A DNA stretch of 43,093 nt from an uncultured Acidimicrobiales bacterium (GCA_938038815.1 CALHTF010000031.1:1-43093), one strand, 5' to 3'; shown: positions 1-8,888, numbered from the stretch's first letter. A program made the numbers and translations. Notes: a model not told the origin generated them from the letters alone.

Positions 1-1
1 C

Positions 2-607
2 AACTACCGCGGGTTTCCCAAGTCGGTCTGTACCTCGATCAACGAAGTGATCTGCCACGGCATCCCCGATAGTCGTCCCCTGGCCGAGGGCGACATCATC
101 AACATCGATGTGACCGTGTTCGGCGAAGGGGTGCATGGCGATACCTCGTGCACCTTCTTGGTTGGCGATGTCGACGAGCACTCCCACATGTTGGTGACCG
201 AAACCCGGGCCGCGCTCTACGCCGGGATGAACGCCATCAAAGCCGGGTCGCAGGTCAACCAGATCGGCAAGGCGATCGAAGACCACGCTAACAAGCACAA
301 CTTAGGTGTGGTTCGTGAATTCATCGGTCACGGCGTGGGTACCGATTTCCACGGCCGGCTTCAGATCCTGCACTACTTCGACAAGCGGGCGACCGAGGTC
401 ATCGAAAAGGGCAGCAGCTTCACCATCGAGCCAATGCTCACCCTCGGTGCGCCCGACATGTACATGTGGGACGACGACTGGACGGCGCTTACCCTCGATG
501 GTCGCCGGACCGCCCAGTTTGAGCACACCATGATCATGGAAGACGACGGGGTCGACATTATGACCGTGACCCCCGCCGGCGAGTGCGCCCACGACCAGTA
601 CCTCTAG
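2..607 (+). CDS. map: Methionine aminopeptidase type I, 3' part
   Basis: This frame is open from base 2, so the gene starts upstream of the window and about 201 C-terminal residues are visible. It removes the N-terminal methionine from new proteins in the cytoplasm. The two metal-binding aspartates are seen in IDVTVF and GDTSC, the histidine in GHGVGTDFHG, and the two glutamates in TIEPML and QFEHT, which is the full dimetal set of the M24A family. The segment NYRGFPKSVCTSINEVICHG is the usual substrate-pocket region of type I enzymes. The stop codon directly abuts the GTG of the next gene, so the two are probably co-transcribed and coupled. Only the start and any N-terminal extension are missing. 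Confidence 0.95.
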   Translation, partial: NYRGFPKSVCTSINEVICHGIPDSRPLAEGDIINIDVTVFGEGVHGDTSCTFLVGDVDEHSHMLVTETRAALYAGMNAIKAGSQVNQIGKAIEDHANKHNLGVVREFIGHGVGTDFHGRLQILHYFDKRATEVIEKGSSFTIEPMLTLGAPDMYMWDDDWTALTLDGRRTAQFEHTMIMEDDGVDIMTVTPAGECAHDQYL

Positions 608-1258
608 GTGGTCGCCCCAACCCGACTCCTCTTGGTTCGCCACGGCGAGTCGCAGGTAACGGTCGACCGAGTGATCGGTGGCGACAAAACGTGCAGCGGC
701 TTGTCGGACTTGGGTCGACGCCAAGCCCAAGCGTTACATGAGCGCCTCGCCGCCCACCCGCTCGCCATCGACGCCCTCTGGTCGTCGACGATGCCCCGAG
801 CGAAAGAGACCGCCGCCATCATTGCTCCGGCGCTCGGTGATCTCGAGATGCAGATCGACACCGATCTGTCCGAGCACCGGCCCGGCGACGCCGACGGGTT
901 GGCCTTTGCCGAGTTTGGCGACCACTACGAAATGTTCGACTTCAACGACTTTCCGTTTCGGCCCATGGCGCCGAACGCCGAATCGTTGGCCGACTTTCAT
1001 CACCGGGCCGGAGCAGCGCTTCACCGGGTGCTCGACGCCGGGGCAGGGCGGACAAGTCTGGTTGCGTGTCATGCGGGCGTGGTCGATGTTGCGATGCGCT
1101 CGTTGCTCGGACTCGGGCTTCGGCCAAGTTTTGACCTGCACACGCTCAATACGTCGATCACCGAATTTTCCCGTGACGAGGGTCGAAGCCCCTGGAAGTT
1201 GGTTCGCTACAACGACGCCGCTCATCTCGCGGGTTTGCCGCTAGCAACCAACCCGTAG
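608..1258 (+). CDS. Histidine phosphatase family protein (phosphoglycerate mutase-like)
   Basis: A 216-aa protein of the histidine phosphatase superfamily. The catalytic RHGES motif has its phospho-accepting histidine at residue 12. Other pocket residues are Arg64 (MPRAKET), Glu89 (SEH) and the second histidine, His155, in ACHAG. All four key positions are intact, so it should be an active phosphatase or mutase; the substrate cannot be read from the sequence. The GTG start follows the map stop with no gap, which implies translational coupling. Length fits small broad-specificity phosphatases (GpmB/CobC-like) better than dPGM. There is no signal peptide. Confidence 0.85.
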   Translation: MVAPTRLLLVRHGESQVTVDRVIGGDKTCSGLSDLGRRQAQALHERLAAHPLAIDALWSSTMPRAKETAAIIAPALGDLEMQIDTDLSEHRPGDADGLAFAEFGDHYEMFDFNDFPFRPMAPNAESLADFHHRAGAALHRVLDAGAGRTSLVACHAGVVDVAMRSLLGLGLRPSFDLHTLNTSITEFSRDEGRSPWKLVRYNDAAHLAGLPLATNP

Positions 1259-1364
1259 GCCTCTCACCAGCGGTTTCTTTCCTTCGTAAAAGAGCTTTCG
1301 ATGGCGACGAAACGGCCGACAGGACTATCGTCGCTTACACCCGCTACTTCCCGAAGGAAATTTG

Positions 1365-1769
1365 ATGACAAGTCTCGCAACGATCGAGGGCATTGGCCCC
1401 AAGTACGCAAAGGCCATGGCCGGTTGCGGAATCAAGACCACCGAACGCCTCTTGAAGGACTGTGGCTCCAAGGCCGGACGCAAACAGGCCTCGAAGGAAT
1501 CGGGCTGCTCGGAAAAAATGATCCTCGAATGGGTCAACCGGGCCGACCTCATGCGCATCAAGGGCGTGGGCGAAGAGTACAGCGACCTGCTCGAGCAGGC
1601 CGGTGTCGACACCGTCAAGGAACTTCGCACCCGTAACGTCGAAAACCTTCACGCCAAGATGCTTGAGGTGAACGCCAAGAAGAAGGCTGTTCGTCGTCCT
1701 CCGTCACTGCCTGAGGTAAAGCGCTGGGTGGCTCACGCCAAGAAGCTCAAGCCAGCGGTTACCTACTAA
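1365..1769 (+). CDS. DUF4332-type helix-hairpin-helix protein
   Basis: A small basic protein of 134 aa with two helix-hairpin-helix-like units: the first opens with IEGIGPKYAKAMAGCGI near residue 6, and the second with IKGVGEEYSDLLEQAGV near residue 65. This arrangement is typical of DUF4332 proteins, which are presumed to bind nucleic acid but have no firm function. The ATG at 1365 is preferred over the TTG three bases upstream because AAGGA lies at 1354-1358, 6 nt before it. A related motif ends the large coiled-coil protein at 23580-26744. A hairpin follows the stop codon and is shared with the convergent oleD gene. Confidence 0.75.
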   Translation: MTSLATIEGIGPKYAKAMAGCGIKTTERLLKDCGSKAGRKQASKESGCSEKMILEWVNRADLMRIKGVGEEYSDLLEQAGVDTVKELRTRNVENLHAKMLEVNAKKKAVRRPPSLPEVKRWVAHAKKLKPAVTY

Positions 1770-1780
1770 GAACTACCGCG

Positions 1781-2794
1781 TTACGGACGTTCGTCCGTGC
1801 TGTGTGTAAACCCAACGGTCGCTTGGTTTTGGAACCACTCGGTGAGCCGACGAAATCCTTCGTCCAGGCTGACCAGTGGTTTCCAACCAAGCGATTGTTG
1901 CGTTTTGCGTTGATCGAACCAGTGGGCGGTCGCCAGTTGTTCGGCCACAAAGCTGGTCATTGGCGGATCGTCGTCGATGTTGCGGGCATCCCAGATCCGC
2001 TCGATCGCTAGGCCAGCGCCGTAGGCGACTTTGGCGGGCACCGCTCGAGTGGGAGCGGGGAGCCCGGCCGCCCCGACGATTCGCTCGATGAGCTCAGAGA
2101 TCGGTCGGGGCTGGGCGTTGGAGATCACGAGCGCTTCCCCGGCTAGGTCGGGAGCCCGGTCGATTCCGGCTACCAAGGCGTCGGCCGCGTTGTCGATGTA
2201 GGTGGTGTCGATCAGCGCCGTTCCCTGGCCGACCATAGCGAGACGACCTTGGCGTGCCCGTTCGACGATGCGGCCAATGAGTTGGGTGTCGCCCGGCCCC
2301 CACACCAAATGAGGGCGAAGAGCCAGCACAGGAAAGTCCGTAGTCGATTGATTCAGGACGAACTGTTCGGCGATGGCTTTGGTGGTGGCGTAGTGGCCTC
2401 GGGTCGAGCTGGGGTCGGCGGGCGCAGCTTCGACCCCTACCAGGGCGTGACCGCCGTGGGCGACTGACGGCGAGGAAACGTACACAAAGCGACCAACTCC
2501 GGCCCGGCGGGTGGCTTCGAGGATCACCTTTGTGCCGGTCACGTTGGTTCGCTCGAAGGCGTCTTGGGTGCCAGTTACTCCAACTTTGGCGGCGAGGTGA
2601 ATCACCGCGTCTACCGAACCGAGATCGATCGCCGTATACGTGGCGGGGTCGGCGATGTCGCCCAAGGCCTCCTCCACCCCGTCGATACCGCTTGGGTTGC
2701 GTTGCAGCACGGTGACCGAGTCGCCGCGGCTGGTCAGCCGTTCGACGACCTGGCCGCCCAGCAGGCTGGTGGCGCCGGTGACGAGGACCTTCAT
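1781..2794 (-). CDS. oleD: OleD-type NAD(P)-dependent 2-alkyl-3-ketoalkanoate reductase
   Basis: A 337-aa extended short-chain dehydrogenase. It has the N-terminal Rossmann motif GATSLLGG at residues 7-14, a serine in VYVSSPSV, and the YxxxK pair in the segment HYATTK. In the Ole pathway OleD reduces the beta-keto acid made by OleA to a beta-hydroxy acid. The ATG at 2794 overlaps the TGA of oleBC by 4 nt (ATGA), so the longer open frame upstream is not used. The assignment rests on the fold plus its position directly behind oleA and oleBC. As a lone gene it would only be called an NAD-dependent epimerase/dehydratase (3-beta-HSD type). Confidence 0.85.
   Translation of the reverse strand: MKVLVTGATSLLGGQVVERLTSRGDSVTVLQRNPSGIDGVEEALGDIADPATYTAIDLGSVDAVIHLAAKVGVTGTQDAFERTNVTGTKVILEATRRAGVGRFVYVSSPSVAHGGHALVGVEAAPADPSSTRGHYATTKAIAEQFVLNQSTTDFPVLALRPHLVWGPGDTQLIGRIVERARQGRLAMVGQGTALIDTTYIDNAADALVAGIDRAPDLAGEALVISNAQPRPISELIERIVGAAGLPAPTRAVPAKVAYGAGLAIERIWDARNIDDDPPMTSFVAEQLATAHWFDQRKTQQSLGWKPLVSLDEGFRRLTEWFQNQATVGFTHSTDERP
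1783..1798. terminator. Hairpin shared by two convergent genes
   Basis: A perfect 6-bp stem (ACGGAC / GTCCGT) with a GTTC loop lies 13 nt after the stop of the 1365-1769 gene. It also overlaps the stop codon of oleD on the other strand. No long U-run follows on either strand, which is common in actinobacterial terminators. A bidirectional terminator is the simplest reading. Confidence 0.5.
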
Positions 2795-5427
2795 GAACCT
2801 TCCAGGAGCGTGCCGGCCTGAACCGCCACACCCGATCGGTCGACCTTGGAGTTGTGGCGACGATCGGTTGGGATGTAGTTCGCGAGAAGCACCGCCGCGA
2901 TATCGGCCTCGCAAACCTCCGCTGCACGACCTCGCACCCGGTCGGCGAGTTCGGCGTTCGCGACCTTGAGGCGAAGTCCGGTGCGGTCCTTCATCGACGG
3001 CGACGAGTCGGCGAGCTCGACCACGACCACGGCGAGCTGGGTGCCGGCGGGGCCGACCCCGACCATCGCGGCTCGCGAGACCTCGTCGAGTGTTTCGACG
3101 GCTTGTTCGGTGCTGACCGGAGCGATTGGACCAGTGGGGGCAGTGATGACGTGCTGAAGGCGACCGGCGATCCACAGGCGCCCGTCGTCATCAAGCATTC
3201 CGACATCGCCTGTGCGGTGGTGGCCGTCGGCGCTCCGAGATAGCGCTTCGGTGTACCAGAGCCGGTCATAGGACTGCTTCTGGTGGGCGGCCGAGGCGAC
3301 GATCTCTCCAAGAACTCCTGGGGTGGGAGCGGGGTTCGCCGATGGTTGACCGTCGTGGCCAAGCGGGTCGATGGTGATCGTTACGCCTGGGGCGGGACGG
3401 CCAACGCAGACGCCATCGCCGCCCGCTGGGTTGGTGTGGGCGGCAACGCGCTCGGCGAGCGAAATGTTGGCTGCCGGAAGCAACTCGGTCATGCCGTAGG
3501 GCGTGTGGGCCTCGGCGTTCGGGAAGAGTTCAGCCGATGCCTGGAGTGCGGCCAGCGGCACCGGTGCGCCAGCCGAGAGCACAAGGCGAACCTTGGCGAA
3601 GCTCTGGCGACCCGATTCGGTTAGGTCGCCAGCGGTGGCGATCACGTTCTCGAGGGCTGCTGGCGACGCGAAGACTAGCGTGGCGTCGACCGCCTCGACC
3701 GCCGCCGCAAGACTGCTCGCCGTGAGGGTCGCTGGCTTGGTGATGTCCATGTCGGGCACGACGCTGGTGATGCCAAACGCCGGTCCGTAGAGGGCAAAGG
3801 GGGCAAACGCGGCGACCAATCGGTCGTCGGTGGTGATGCCATACAACGCGGCGAGAGCGTCGCGTTGGGCTTGGATCTGCCCGTGGGTATAGCCGACCCC
3901 TTTCGAGGGGCCGGTTGAGCCGGAGGTGAAGACAATCGCCGCCGGCTGATCGGCCGTTGGTGGTGGGCTATCGATCGTTGGCGAATTCGATACTTGGAGC
4001 GACTCGAGGTCGGTTTCGGCACCGAGAGCTTTGGCGAGCCGACCCGATGGCTTTGAGACCGCAATCCGGCGCCCGGGCCACCGCATACTTCGGGCGGCGA
4101 CAAGAGCCTTATCGATTCCGATGATCCAGGCCGGGTTGGCCGAGGTCATCGCCCGCCTCATGTTACGCGGTCCGAGCCCTGAATCGACAAGCACCATGAC
4201 TGCCCCGATGCGCCAACACGCATACACCGCCGCGCTGAGGTCGATCCCCGGCGGGATCATCAGCGCAACCCGGTCGCCCGGCGCCACGCCGTGGGCCACC
4301 AGACCGTCGGCGATGGCGGCTACCCGAGCGTGGAGTTCGCCAAACGATTGCTCGGTGGAGACCGCAGATCCGTCGACGGTGGCCAGCTCGACTACTGCCG
4401 CCTGGTCGCTGGTGGCCCGAGCGTCGAGCTGAGCGGTGAGGCTATCGCGGGTCTCGGTGACCGGCGCACGAGGAGGGGTCTGGCCGGCAAACTCCGGTCC
4501 GTCGAGCCAGCGATAGAACGCACCAACGACATCGGCTTGTTCAGAGACGAAGTGGCTTGCGCCGGTGAACCGGTGAACCTTTGCGTGCGGGAGACGGGTT
4601 TCGAAGTCGTGCAGGTACAGGTCGGAGAACACCGGGTCGGCGGGTCCCCACAACAAAAGGGTCGCGACGTTCGCCAAGGCGTCGAGTCCGTCGGCGATCG
4701 CGTCGAGCGGCGCGGCGGTTGGGTGCTCGGGGTCGAGCGGAATGTCTTCGACGAAGGTCTCGATCGCTTCGCGGCGCTCGGCGGTCTGATATGGCGCCAA
4801 AAACCCGGCGCGAGCCGCTGGATTGATCCGGGGACGGGCCATCTCGATGGCGCCGTGGACAAATGCTGGAGTAGTGACCGTGATTCGTTTAAGCATCATC
4901 GGCAGACGGGTTGCCCGAATCACGGTGGGGGCTGGCGAGCCTTCTGGTTGATGCACCGCAGTGTTGGTGAGCACGACCCCGCGTAGTTGGTCGAGGTGGC
5001 GAAGAGCCCACCCGAGCGATACCGGTCCACCCCAGTCGTGGGCGATGGTGACGACCGGACCATCGATGTTGAGCACCTCGGTAAGTTCGCACAAGTCATC
5101 GACCCGGTTGGCCAAGCGACGGACCACACCGGTGCGTTCGGAATACCCCATGTCGAGTTGGTCGACGGCCACCACCCGAACGCCATCGGGAGCTTGGGCA
5201 ACCACGTTGCGCCACAGGAACGACCACGACGGGTTGCCGTGTACGCACAGGACAGTTAGGCGAGGTGCGCTCTCGGGGGCTGGTTGGCCTCCGGTGTGAT
5301 CGAGCACATGCCACGTGCGTTGCTCGCCCAGGTGATCGGGCGCGGTGATCAGGCGTGACCAGGCAGCTTCAAGCCCTGCAATCCCCGCCGGAGGCGGGGT
5401 CGCAGGGGCGAGATGGCGGGCGGTCAC
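2791..5427 (-). CDS. oleBC: OleBC fusion: beta-lactone decarboxylase + beta-lactone synthetase
   Basis: A single 878-aa protein with two enzymes. Residues about 1-310 form an alpha/beta hydrolase of the haloalkane-dehalogenase type: HGNPSWSF at 63-70, nucleophile Asp131 in HDWGG, and His292 near its end. This is OleB, which decarboxylates the beta-lactone to the cis-olefin. After a linker, residues about 330-878 form an AMP-dependent synthetase: P-loop FTSGSTGPSKG at 500-510, YGMTE, HRTGD and a C-terminal NSKVDR lysine motif. This is OleC, which cyclises the beta-hydroxy acid. The fusion is known from actinobacterial ole clusters. The start is taken as GTG at 5427 because it overlaps the oleA stop as GTGA; the frame could extend to 5478 but would then overlap oleA by 55 nt. 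Confidence 0.9.
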   Translation of the reverse strand: MTARHLAPATPPPAGIAGLEAAWSRLITAPDHLGEQRTWHVLDHTGGQPAPESAPRLTVLCVHGNPSWSFLWRNVVAQAPDGVRVVAVDQLDMGYSERTGVVRRLANRVDDLCELTEVLNIDGPVVTIAHDWGGPVSLGWALRHLDQLRGVVLTNTAVHQPEGSPAPTVIRATRLPMMLKRITVTTPAFVHGAIEMARPRINPAARAGFLAPYQTAERREAIETFVEDIPLDPEHPTAAPLDAIADGLDALANVATLLLWGPADPVFSDLYLHDFETRLPHAKVHRFTGASHFVSEQADVVGAFYRWLDGPEFAGQTPPRAPVTETRDSLTAQLDARATSDQAAVVELATVDGSAVSTEQSFGELHARVAAIADGLVAHGVAPGDRVALMIPPGIDLSAAVYACWRIGAVMVLVDSGLGPRNMRRAMTSANPAWIIGIDKALVAARSMRWPGRRIAVSKPSGRLAKALGAETDLESLQVSNSPTIDSPPPTADQPAAIVFTSGSTGPSKGVGYTHGQIQAQRDALAALYGITTDDRLVAAFAPFALYGPAFGITSVVPDMDITKPATLTASSLAAAVEAVDATLVFASPAALENVIATAGDLTESGRQSFAKVRLVLSAGAPVPLAALQASAELFPNAEAHTPYGMTELLPAANISLAERVAAHTNPAGGDGVCVGRPAPGVTITIDPLGHDGQPSANPAPTPGVLGEIVASAAHQKQSYDRLWYTEALSRSADGHHRTGDVGMLDDDGRLWIAGRLQHVITAPTGPIAPVSTEQAVETLDEVSRAAMVGVGPAGTQLAVVVVELADSSPSMKDRTGLRLKVANAELADRVRGRAAEVCEADIAAVLLANYIPTDRRHNSKVDRSGVAVQAGTLLEGS

Positions 5428-6443
5428 CAGTTGATTTCGATGACCGATGCGTTGAGGCCAGAGCCGATTCCGAGGCACAAGACGGTGTCGTCTTCTTGCA
5501 GCGAATCAGCAACCCCAGCAAGGGTGAACGGGATCGCGGCCGGCCCGATGTTGCCGAACATCGGAAAGCTCATCGGGACCTTTTCGGGGTCGAGACCCAA
5601 GACATCGATCATGGCGTTGGTATGCACGGTCGAGATCTGGTGCAAGACGTAGGCGTCGGCGTTGCCCCACGCGGCGTTCCCGGCTTCGTCCCATGCTCGC
5701 TTGGCGAGGCTGGTGCCCGCATCGAGCAACGCTGCGGTGTCGGTGCGCATTTGATCGAGCGAACCAACGCAGAGTTCGTGGTGCACGGTGTCGGCTCGGA
5801 AGAACCCGCCGACCACCTTGTGGCTGCCGGGGTTCTCGGACTGGCGGCCCAAGACCATGGCGGCCGAACCCGAACCGAGCGTGAGCGACGCAAAGTTCTC
5901 AAAGAGGTCTTCGATGGTCGAGTTTGGGTCTTCGAGGCGGGCAAGGGTGTTGCCGTGAATCTCGCGGGTGCCTTCGCCGTCGACGATGAGGGCGTAATCG
6001 ACCTGGCCAGCTTCGATCATCGATCCGGCGAGATGAATGCCGTTGAGGAAGCCAAGACACGCGTTGCCGAGGTCGTAGTTGATGGTGGTGGTGGGCAAAC
6101 CGAGCAGGTTATGCACCGTTACCGCACTCGAGGGTTCGAGGCGCTCACGACAAACCGAGGTATCGACCATCAGGCCGATCTGGTCGCGGTCGACGCCCGC
6201 CTTGTCGAGGGCTTGGGTAGCGGCGGCTGCCGCAGCGTCCATGAACGAGAAACCTTCGGGCCACTGGCGCCGCTGTTTGATGCCAGCCAGGTTTTCGAGC
6301 AGGCCTGGCTTGGCGTCTACCCGCTCGTAGAACGAGGCGAGCCGTTCGTCGATGGCGGTCGAGGTGACGACCTCGGGGGCCTCAATCGCGGCGAGCGAGA
6401 CAATGCCAACGTCTGAAAATGTGAAGTTTGCGTTCCCGGACAT
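5424..6443 (-). CDS. oleA: OleA, acyl-CoA head-to-head condensing thiolase
   Basis: A 339-aa thiolase-superfamily protein of the KAS III type. The catalytic cysteine is Cys129 in GNACLG, with His268 (VLHQIS) and Asn298 (FGNIGPAA) completing the triad. Glu103 (RLEPSS) lies exactly 26 residues before the cysteine, the same spacing as Glu117-Cys143 in characterised Xanthomonas OleA, and His-to-Asn spacing is also 30 in both. OleA joins two fatty acyl-CoAs into a beta-keto acid, the first step to very long internal olefins. The ATG at 6443 has a GAGAGG ribosome site 5 nt upstream, unlike the leaderless genes nearby. It heads the oleA-oleBC-oleD operon. Confidence 0.93.
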   Translation of the reverse strand: MSGNANFTFSDVGIVSLAAIEAPEVVTSTAIDERLASFYERVDAKPGLLENLAGIKQRRQWPEGFSFMDAAAAAATQALDKAGVDRDQIGLMVDTSVCRERLEPSSAVTVHNLLGLPTTTINYDLGNACLGFLNGIHLAGSMIEAGQVDYALIVDGEGTREIHGNTLARLEDPNSTIEDLFENFASLTLGSGSAAMVLGRQSENPGSHKVVGGFFRADTVHHELCVGSLDQMRTDTAALLDAGTSLAKRAWDEAGNAAWGNADAYVLHQISTVHTNAMIDVLGLDPEKVPMSFPMFGNIGPAAIPFTLAGVADSLQEDDTVLCLGIGSGLNASVIEINW

Positions 6444-6508
6444 TGAGCCTCTCTCAAAGTGACAAGTGCCGAGTCTTTCACGATCCACACCAAAACGCTT
6501 GATGGGCC

Positions 6509-6527
6509 AGCGATTGGTTCAATCGCT
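6509..6527. promoter_or_regulatory. Perfect 8+3+8 dyad in oleA promoter region (operator candidate)
   Basis: AGCGATTG-GTT-CAATCGCT is a perfect inverted repeat of two 8-nt arms with a 3-nt centre. It lies 65 nt upstream of oleA and 46 nt upstream of the divergent HAD gene. The size and symmetry suit a dimeric repressor such as a TetR-family protein, though an RNA hairpin is possible. No regulator gene is adjacent. Confidence 0.5.
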
Positions 6528-6561
6528 ACCGCCTCGGTCAGTGGTCAGACCCCGAGCCGGT

Positions 6562-6567
6562 TAGGTT
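6562..6567 (+). promoter_or_regulatory. Leaderless -10 box of the HAD gene
   Basis: TAGGTT ends 6 nt before the ATG at 6574. This spacing puts the transcription start at or beside the A of ATG, so the mRNA would have no leader. There is no Shine-Dalgarno sequence. Confidence 0.6.
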
Positions 6568-6573
6568 CGTTAC

Positions 6574-7368
6574 ATGTTGAAGCTCATTTGTATCGACGTC
6601 GATGGCACGCTCGTTGGCACCGCCGGCGACCCATCGGATGCTGTTTGGACAGCCACCAAACGGGCGATCGATCAGGGCCAACATCTCGCCTTGTGCACCG
6701 CCCGAGGGGCGTTCGGAAAATCGTGGGAGTACGCCAAACAGCTCGATCCCGCCGGATGGCACATCTTTCACGCCGGGGCAGCACTGATTCACACCGGAAC
6801 CGGCGAGCGGATCACCGCGGAACTTTCGCTCGATCAGGTGGCTCACTGTGAGGCGGCCGCAGCTCGCAACGGTTGGGTGATCGAGTTCTATGACACCGAC
6901 GGCTATGCGGTGGCCAGCGACGACCAGAAAGCCCAAGACCATGCTGCGCTCATGGGTGTGACGTTTGTGCCTCGCGAGCGGTCGGCACTCGAGGGCGCAA
7001 TCGTGCGGGTGCAGTTTGTGGTGGCCCAAGACCAAGCCAATGCGGTGCTCGCCGAGGTCCCGGCCGGCACCAGGGGTACCGCGGCGGTGTCGCCGGTTCA
7101 GCCCGGCGTGGCGTTCGTGTCGATCATCGACGAAGCGGTCAACAAAGGCACCGCGGCCGGCGAGATCGCTGCCCGGCTCGGCATTGGACTCGACGGGGTC
7201 ATGATGGTCGGCGACGGCCACAACGACCTCGACGCGCTACGGGTGGTCGGCCACCCGGTAGCGATGGGCAACGCGGCCCAAGAGGTCCTCGATGTCGCCA
7301 CCCATGTGGTGGGCCATGTCGACGACGACGGACTCGTCGAAGCGTTGTTGTTGTCCGAGACGCTCTAA
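6574..7368 (+). CDS. HAD-superfamily Cof-type phosphatase
   Basis: A 264-aa cytoplasmic HAD hydrolase. Motif I is DVDGT with the nucleophile Asp8 and general acid Asp10; motif IV is GDGHNDLDAL at 213-222, followed by the MGNA segment typical of Cof/YbiV-type enzymes with a C2 cap. These enzymes dephosphorylate sugar phosphates and related small molecules, but the substrate is not predictable. It is divergent from the ole operon and appears to be transcribed from a leaderless promoter of its own. It runs convergently into the RNB gene with a 29-nt gap holding no clear hairpin. Confidence 0.85.
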   Translation: MLKLICIDVDGTLVGTAGDPSDAVWTATKRAIDQGQHLALCTARGAFGKSWEYAKQLDPAGWHIFHAGAALIHTGTGERITAELSLDQVAHCEAAAARNGWVIEFYDTDGYAVASDDQKAQDHAALMGVTFVPRERSALEGAIVRVQFVVAQDQANAVLAEVPAGTRGTAAVSPVQPGVAFVSIIDEAVNKGTAAGEIAARLGIGLDGVMMVGDGHNDLDALRVVGHPVAMGNAAQEVLDVATHVVGHVDDDGLVEALLLSETL

Positions 7369-7397
7369 GAGAACTGTTGGTCTGGCTGGTTGGATGG

Positions 7398-8882
7398 TCA
7401 GCTCGTCGGTGGCGCGAAGCTGACCGTTCGTTCGGCGGGGTTGGCCGTCACCAGGGTGACCGCGATCTCCTCGCCGAGCTCAACCTCGTTCGAGTTGTCG
7501 CCGTCGCTGTCGGGTAGCGGAATCTTGGCGACTACCGCTGGGTCGCGAATCTGGATCCGGGCTTCGGCATCTTCATCGTCGACATCGACCACAACCGCGT
7601 CGAAGGACTCGCCGACTCGCGGTTCGAGCACCAGCGCCTCAACAAAGTCCAAGATGGCCTTTTCGAGGCGCCGGTCGCGCTGGATACCGCGACCCATAGC
7701 ACCTGGCAGTTCGGTCAGCGCTTCGACCGCCCATTCGGGGGCTTCGGTATCGGCGCATTGTGCCAGCAAGATCTCGTTGGCGAACCGGTCGGCGATGCGG
7801 CGTAGCGGCGCCGTGACGTGCGCGTATTCGGACGCGATAGCCGAGTGAGTGCGCAGTTCGGGGATCTCGCCGTTAAAGGCAACGTAGCCAGCGCCTCGCA
7901 ACGCACGAGCAGCTTGGGTGAGCAACGCCGCCTGACGGGAGATGTTGGGATCGAGGTCGCGCACCCGGTCGGGATAACTCATGTCCTTGGGCCACTCGAT
8001 GCCGAGGGCCAACGCCGACTGGCGAATCGACCGGACGGTGCGCTTGTACGGGGTGGGCAGGGTCCGGAGCAATCCAACCTTGCCATCGAGCATGATCTTG
8101 GCAGCGGCGATGCCGGTCAGGAGCGAGATTTGGGCGTTCCAGCCCTCGACTGGTCGGGACTGGTCGAATTCGAGGCCAAAGCTGCCATCGGCATGGGCGA
8201 CTACCTCTTGGGCGGGTAAGGAAAGGCTGACCGCACCCCGTTCGGCCTCTTGGGCCTCGCGCAACAAACCGATGGTCTTGAGCAAACCAAGGGTGTCGTC
8301 GGGGTCGGTGGTTGCGTCGATGCGTTGCTGAGCGGTTGCGTAGTCGAGTTGCTCGCGGCTGCGTACCGTGGCGCGTTCGATGTGGGCGTTCTCCAGGGTG
8401 CCGTCGGTGTCGAGGTCGATCGTCCACAGCAGCGACGGGCGGTCCTGGCCCGGCAACAAACTGGCCGCCGCCTCGCTGAGCACCGTGGGGTGAAGCGGGG
8501 TGCGCATGTCGGGGCTGTACAGGGTGACGCCGCGTTCATAGGTTTCGCGATCGATGGCTCCGCCCGGAGCAACGAAGGCCGCAACATCGGCGATGGCGTA
8601 GAACACCCGGTAGCCACCGCCGGGTCGACGCTCGGCGGCGTAGGCCTGGTCGAGATCCTGGCTGCCGGGGGGATCGACGGTAACCAACTCAAGGTCGAGT
8701 CGGTCGATGTAGTCCGGGGAGGTCACGCCCGGAGGAAGCACCGGGCCTCGGGCGGCAACGTCGTCGGCCTCGGCCAAGACGTCGGTGGAGAACTCGGTTG
8801 GGAGTTCGAGTTCGGCACGGATCGCCTGAAAGCCGTTGGTGAAAACTTCGTTGTGCGGACAACGGACCGGAAGAGTTGGCAT
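7398..8882 (-). CDS. RNB-domain exoribonuclease (RNase II/R family, short actinobacterial form)
   Basis: A 494-aa protein consisting mainly of an RNB catalytic domain, without the long cold-shock and S1 extensions of RNase R. The active-site strand reads DPPGSQDLDQA at 70-80. Asp70, Asp76 and Asp78 match the catalytic aspartates of RNase II, while the fourth (Asp210 in E. coli) is Gln79; from memory, DQ at this spot is usual in the actinobacterial subfamily. The following segments (IADVAAFV, a TLYSPD strand, TPLHPTVLSE) are also typical. It degrades single-stranded RNA 3' to 5'. The start is supported by a leaderless -10 box. Confidence 0.85.
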   Translation of the reverse strand: MPTLPVRCPHNEVFTNGFQAIRAELELPTEFSTDVLAEADDVAARGPVLPPGVTSPDYIDRLDLELVTVDPPGSQDLDQAYAAERRPGGGYRVFYAIADVAAFVAPGGAIDRETYERGVTLYSPDMRTPLHPTVLSEAAASLLPGQDRPSLLWTIDLDTDGTLENAHIERATVRSREQLDYATAQQRIDATTDPDDTLGLLKTIGLLREAQEAERGAVSLSLPAQEVVAHADGSFGLEFDQSRPVEGWNAQISLLTGIAAAKIMLDGKVGLLRTLPTPYKRTVRSIRQSALALGIEWPKDMSYPDRVRDLDPNISRQAALLTQAARALRGAGYVAFNGEIPELRTHSAIASEYAHVTAPLRRIADRFANEILLAQCADTEAPEWAVEALTELPGAMGRGIQRDRRLEKAILDFVEALVLEPRVGESFDAVVVDVDDEDAEARIQIRDPAVVAKIPLPDSDGDNSNEVELGEEIAVTLVTANPAERTVSFAPPTS

Positions 8883-8888
8883 CAGGTA

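Noticed and set aside
1781..3175. 464-aa version of OleD
   Set aside because: The first 127 residues are a shadow of oleBC. The ATG at 2794 overlaps the oleBC stop and begins the Rossmann fold.
5355..6416. 353-aa plus-strand ORF opposite oleA
   Set aside because: It mirrors oleA codon structure, is rich in Arg/Gly/Val/Asp, and has no domain motif; oleA has its full catalytic set.
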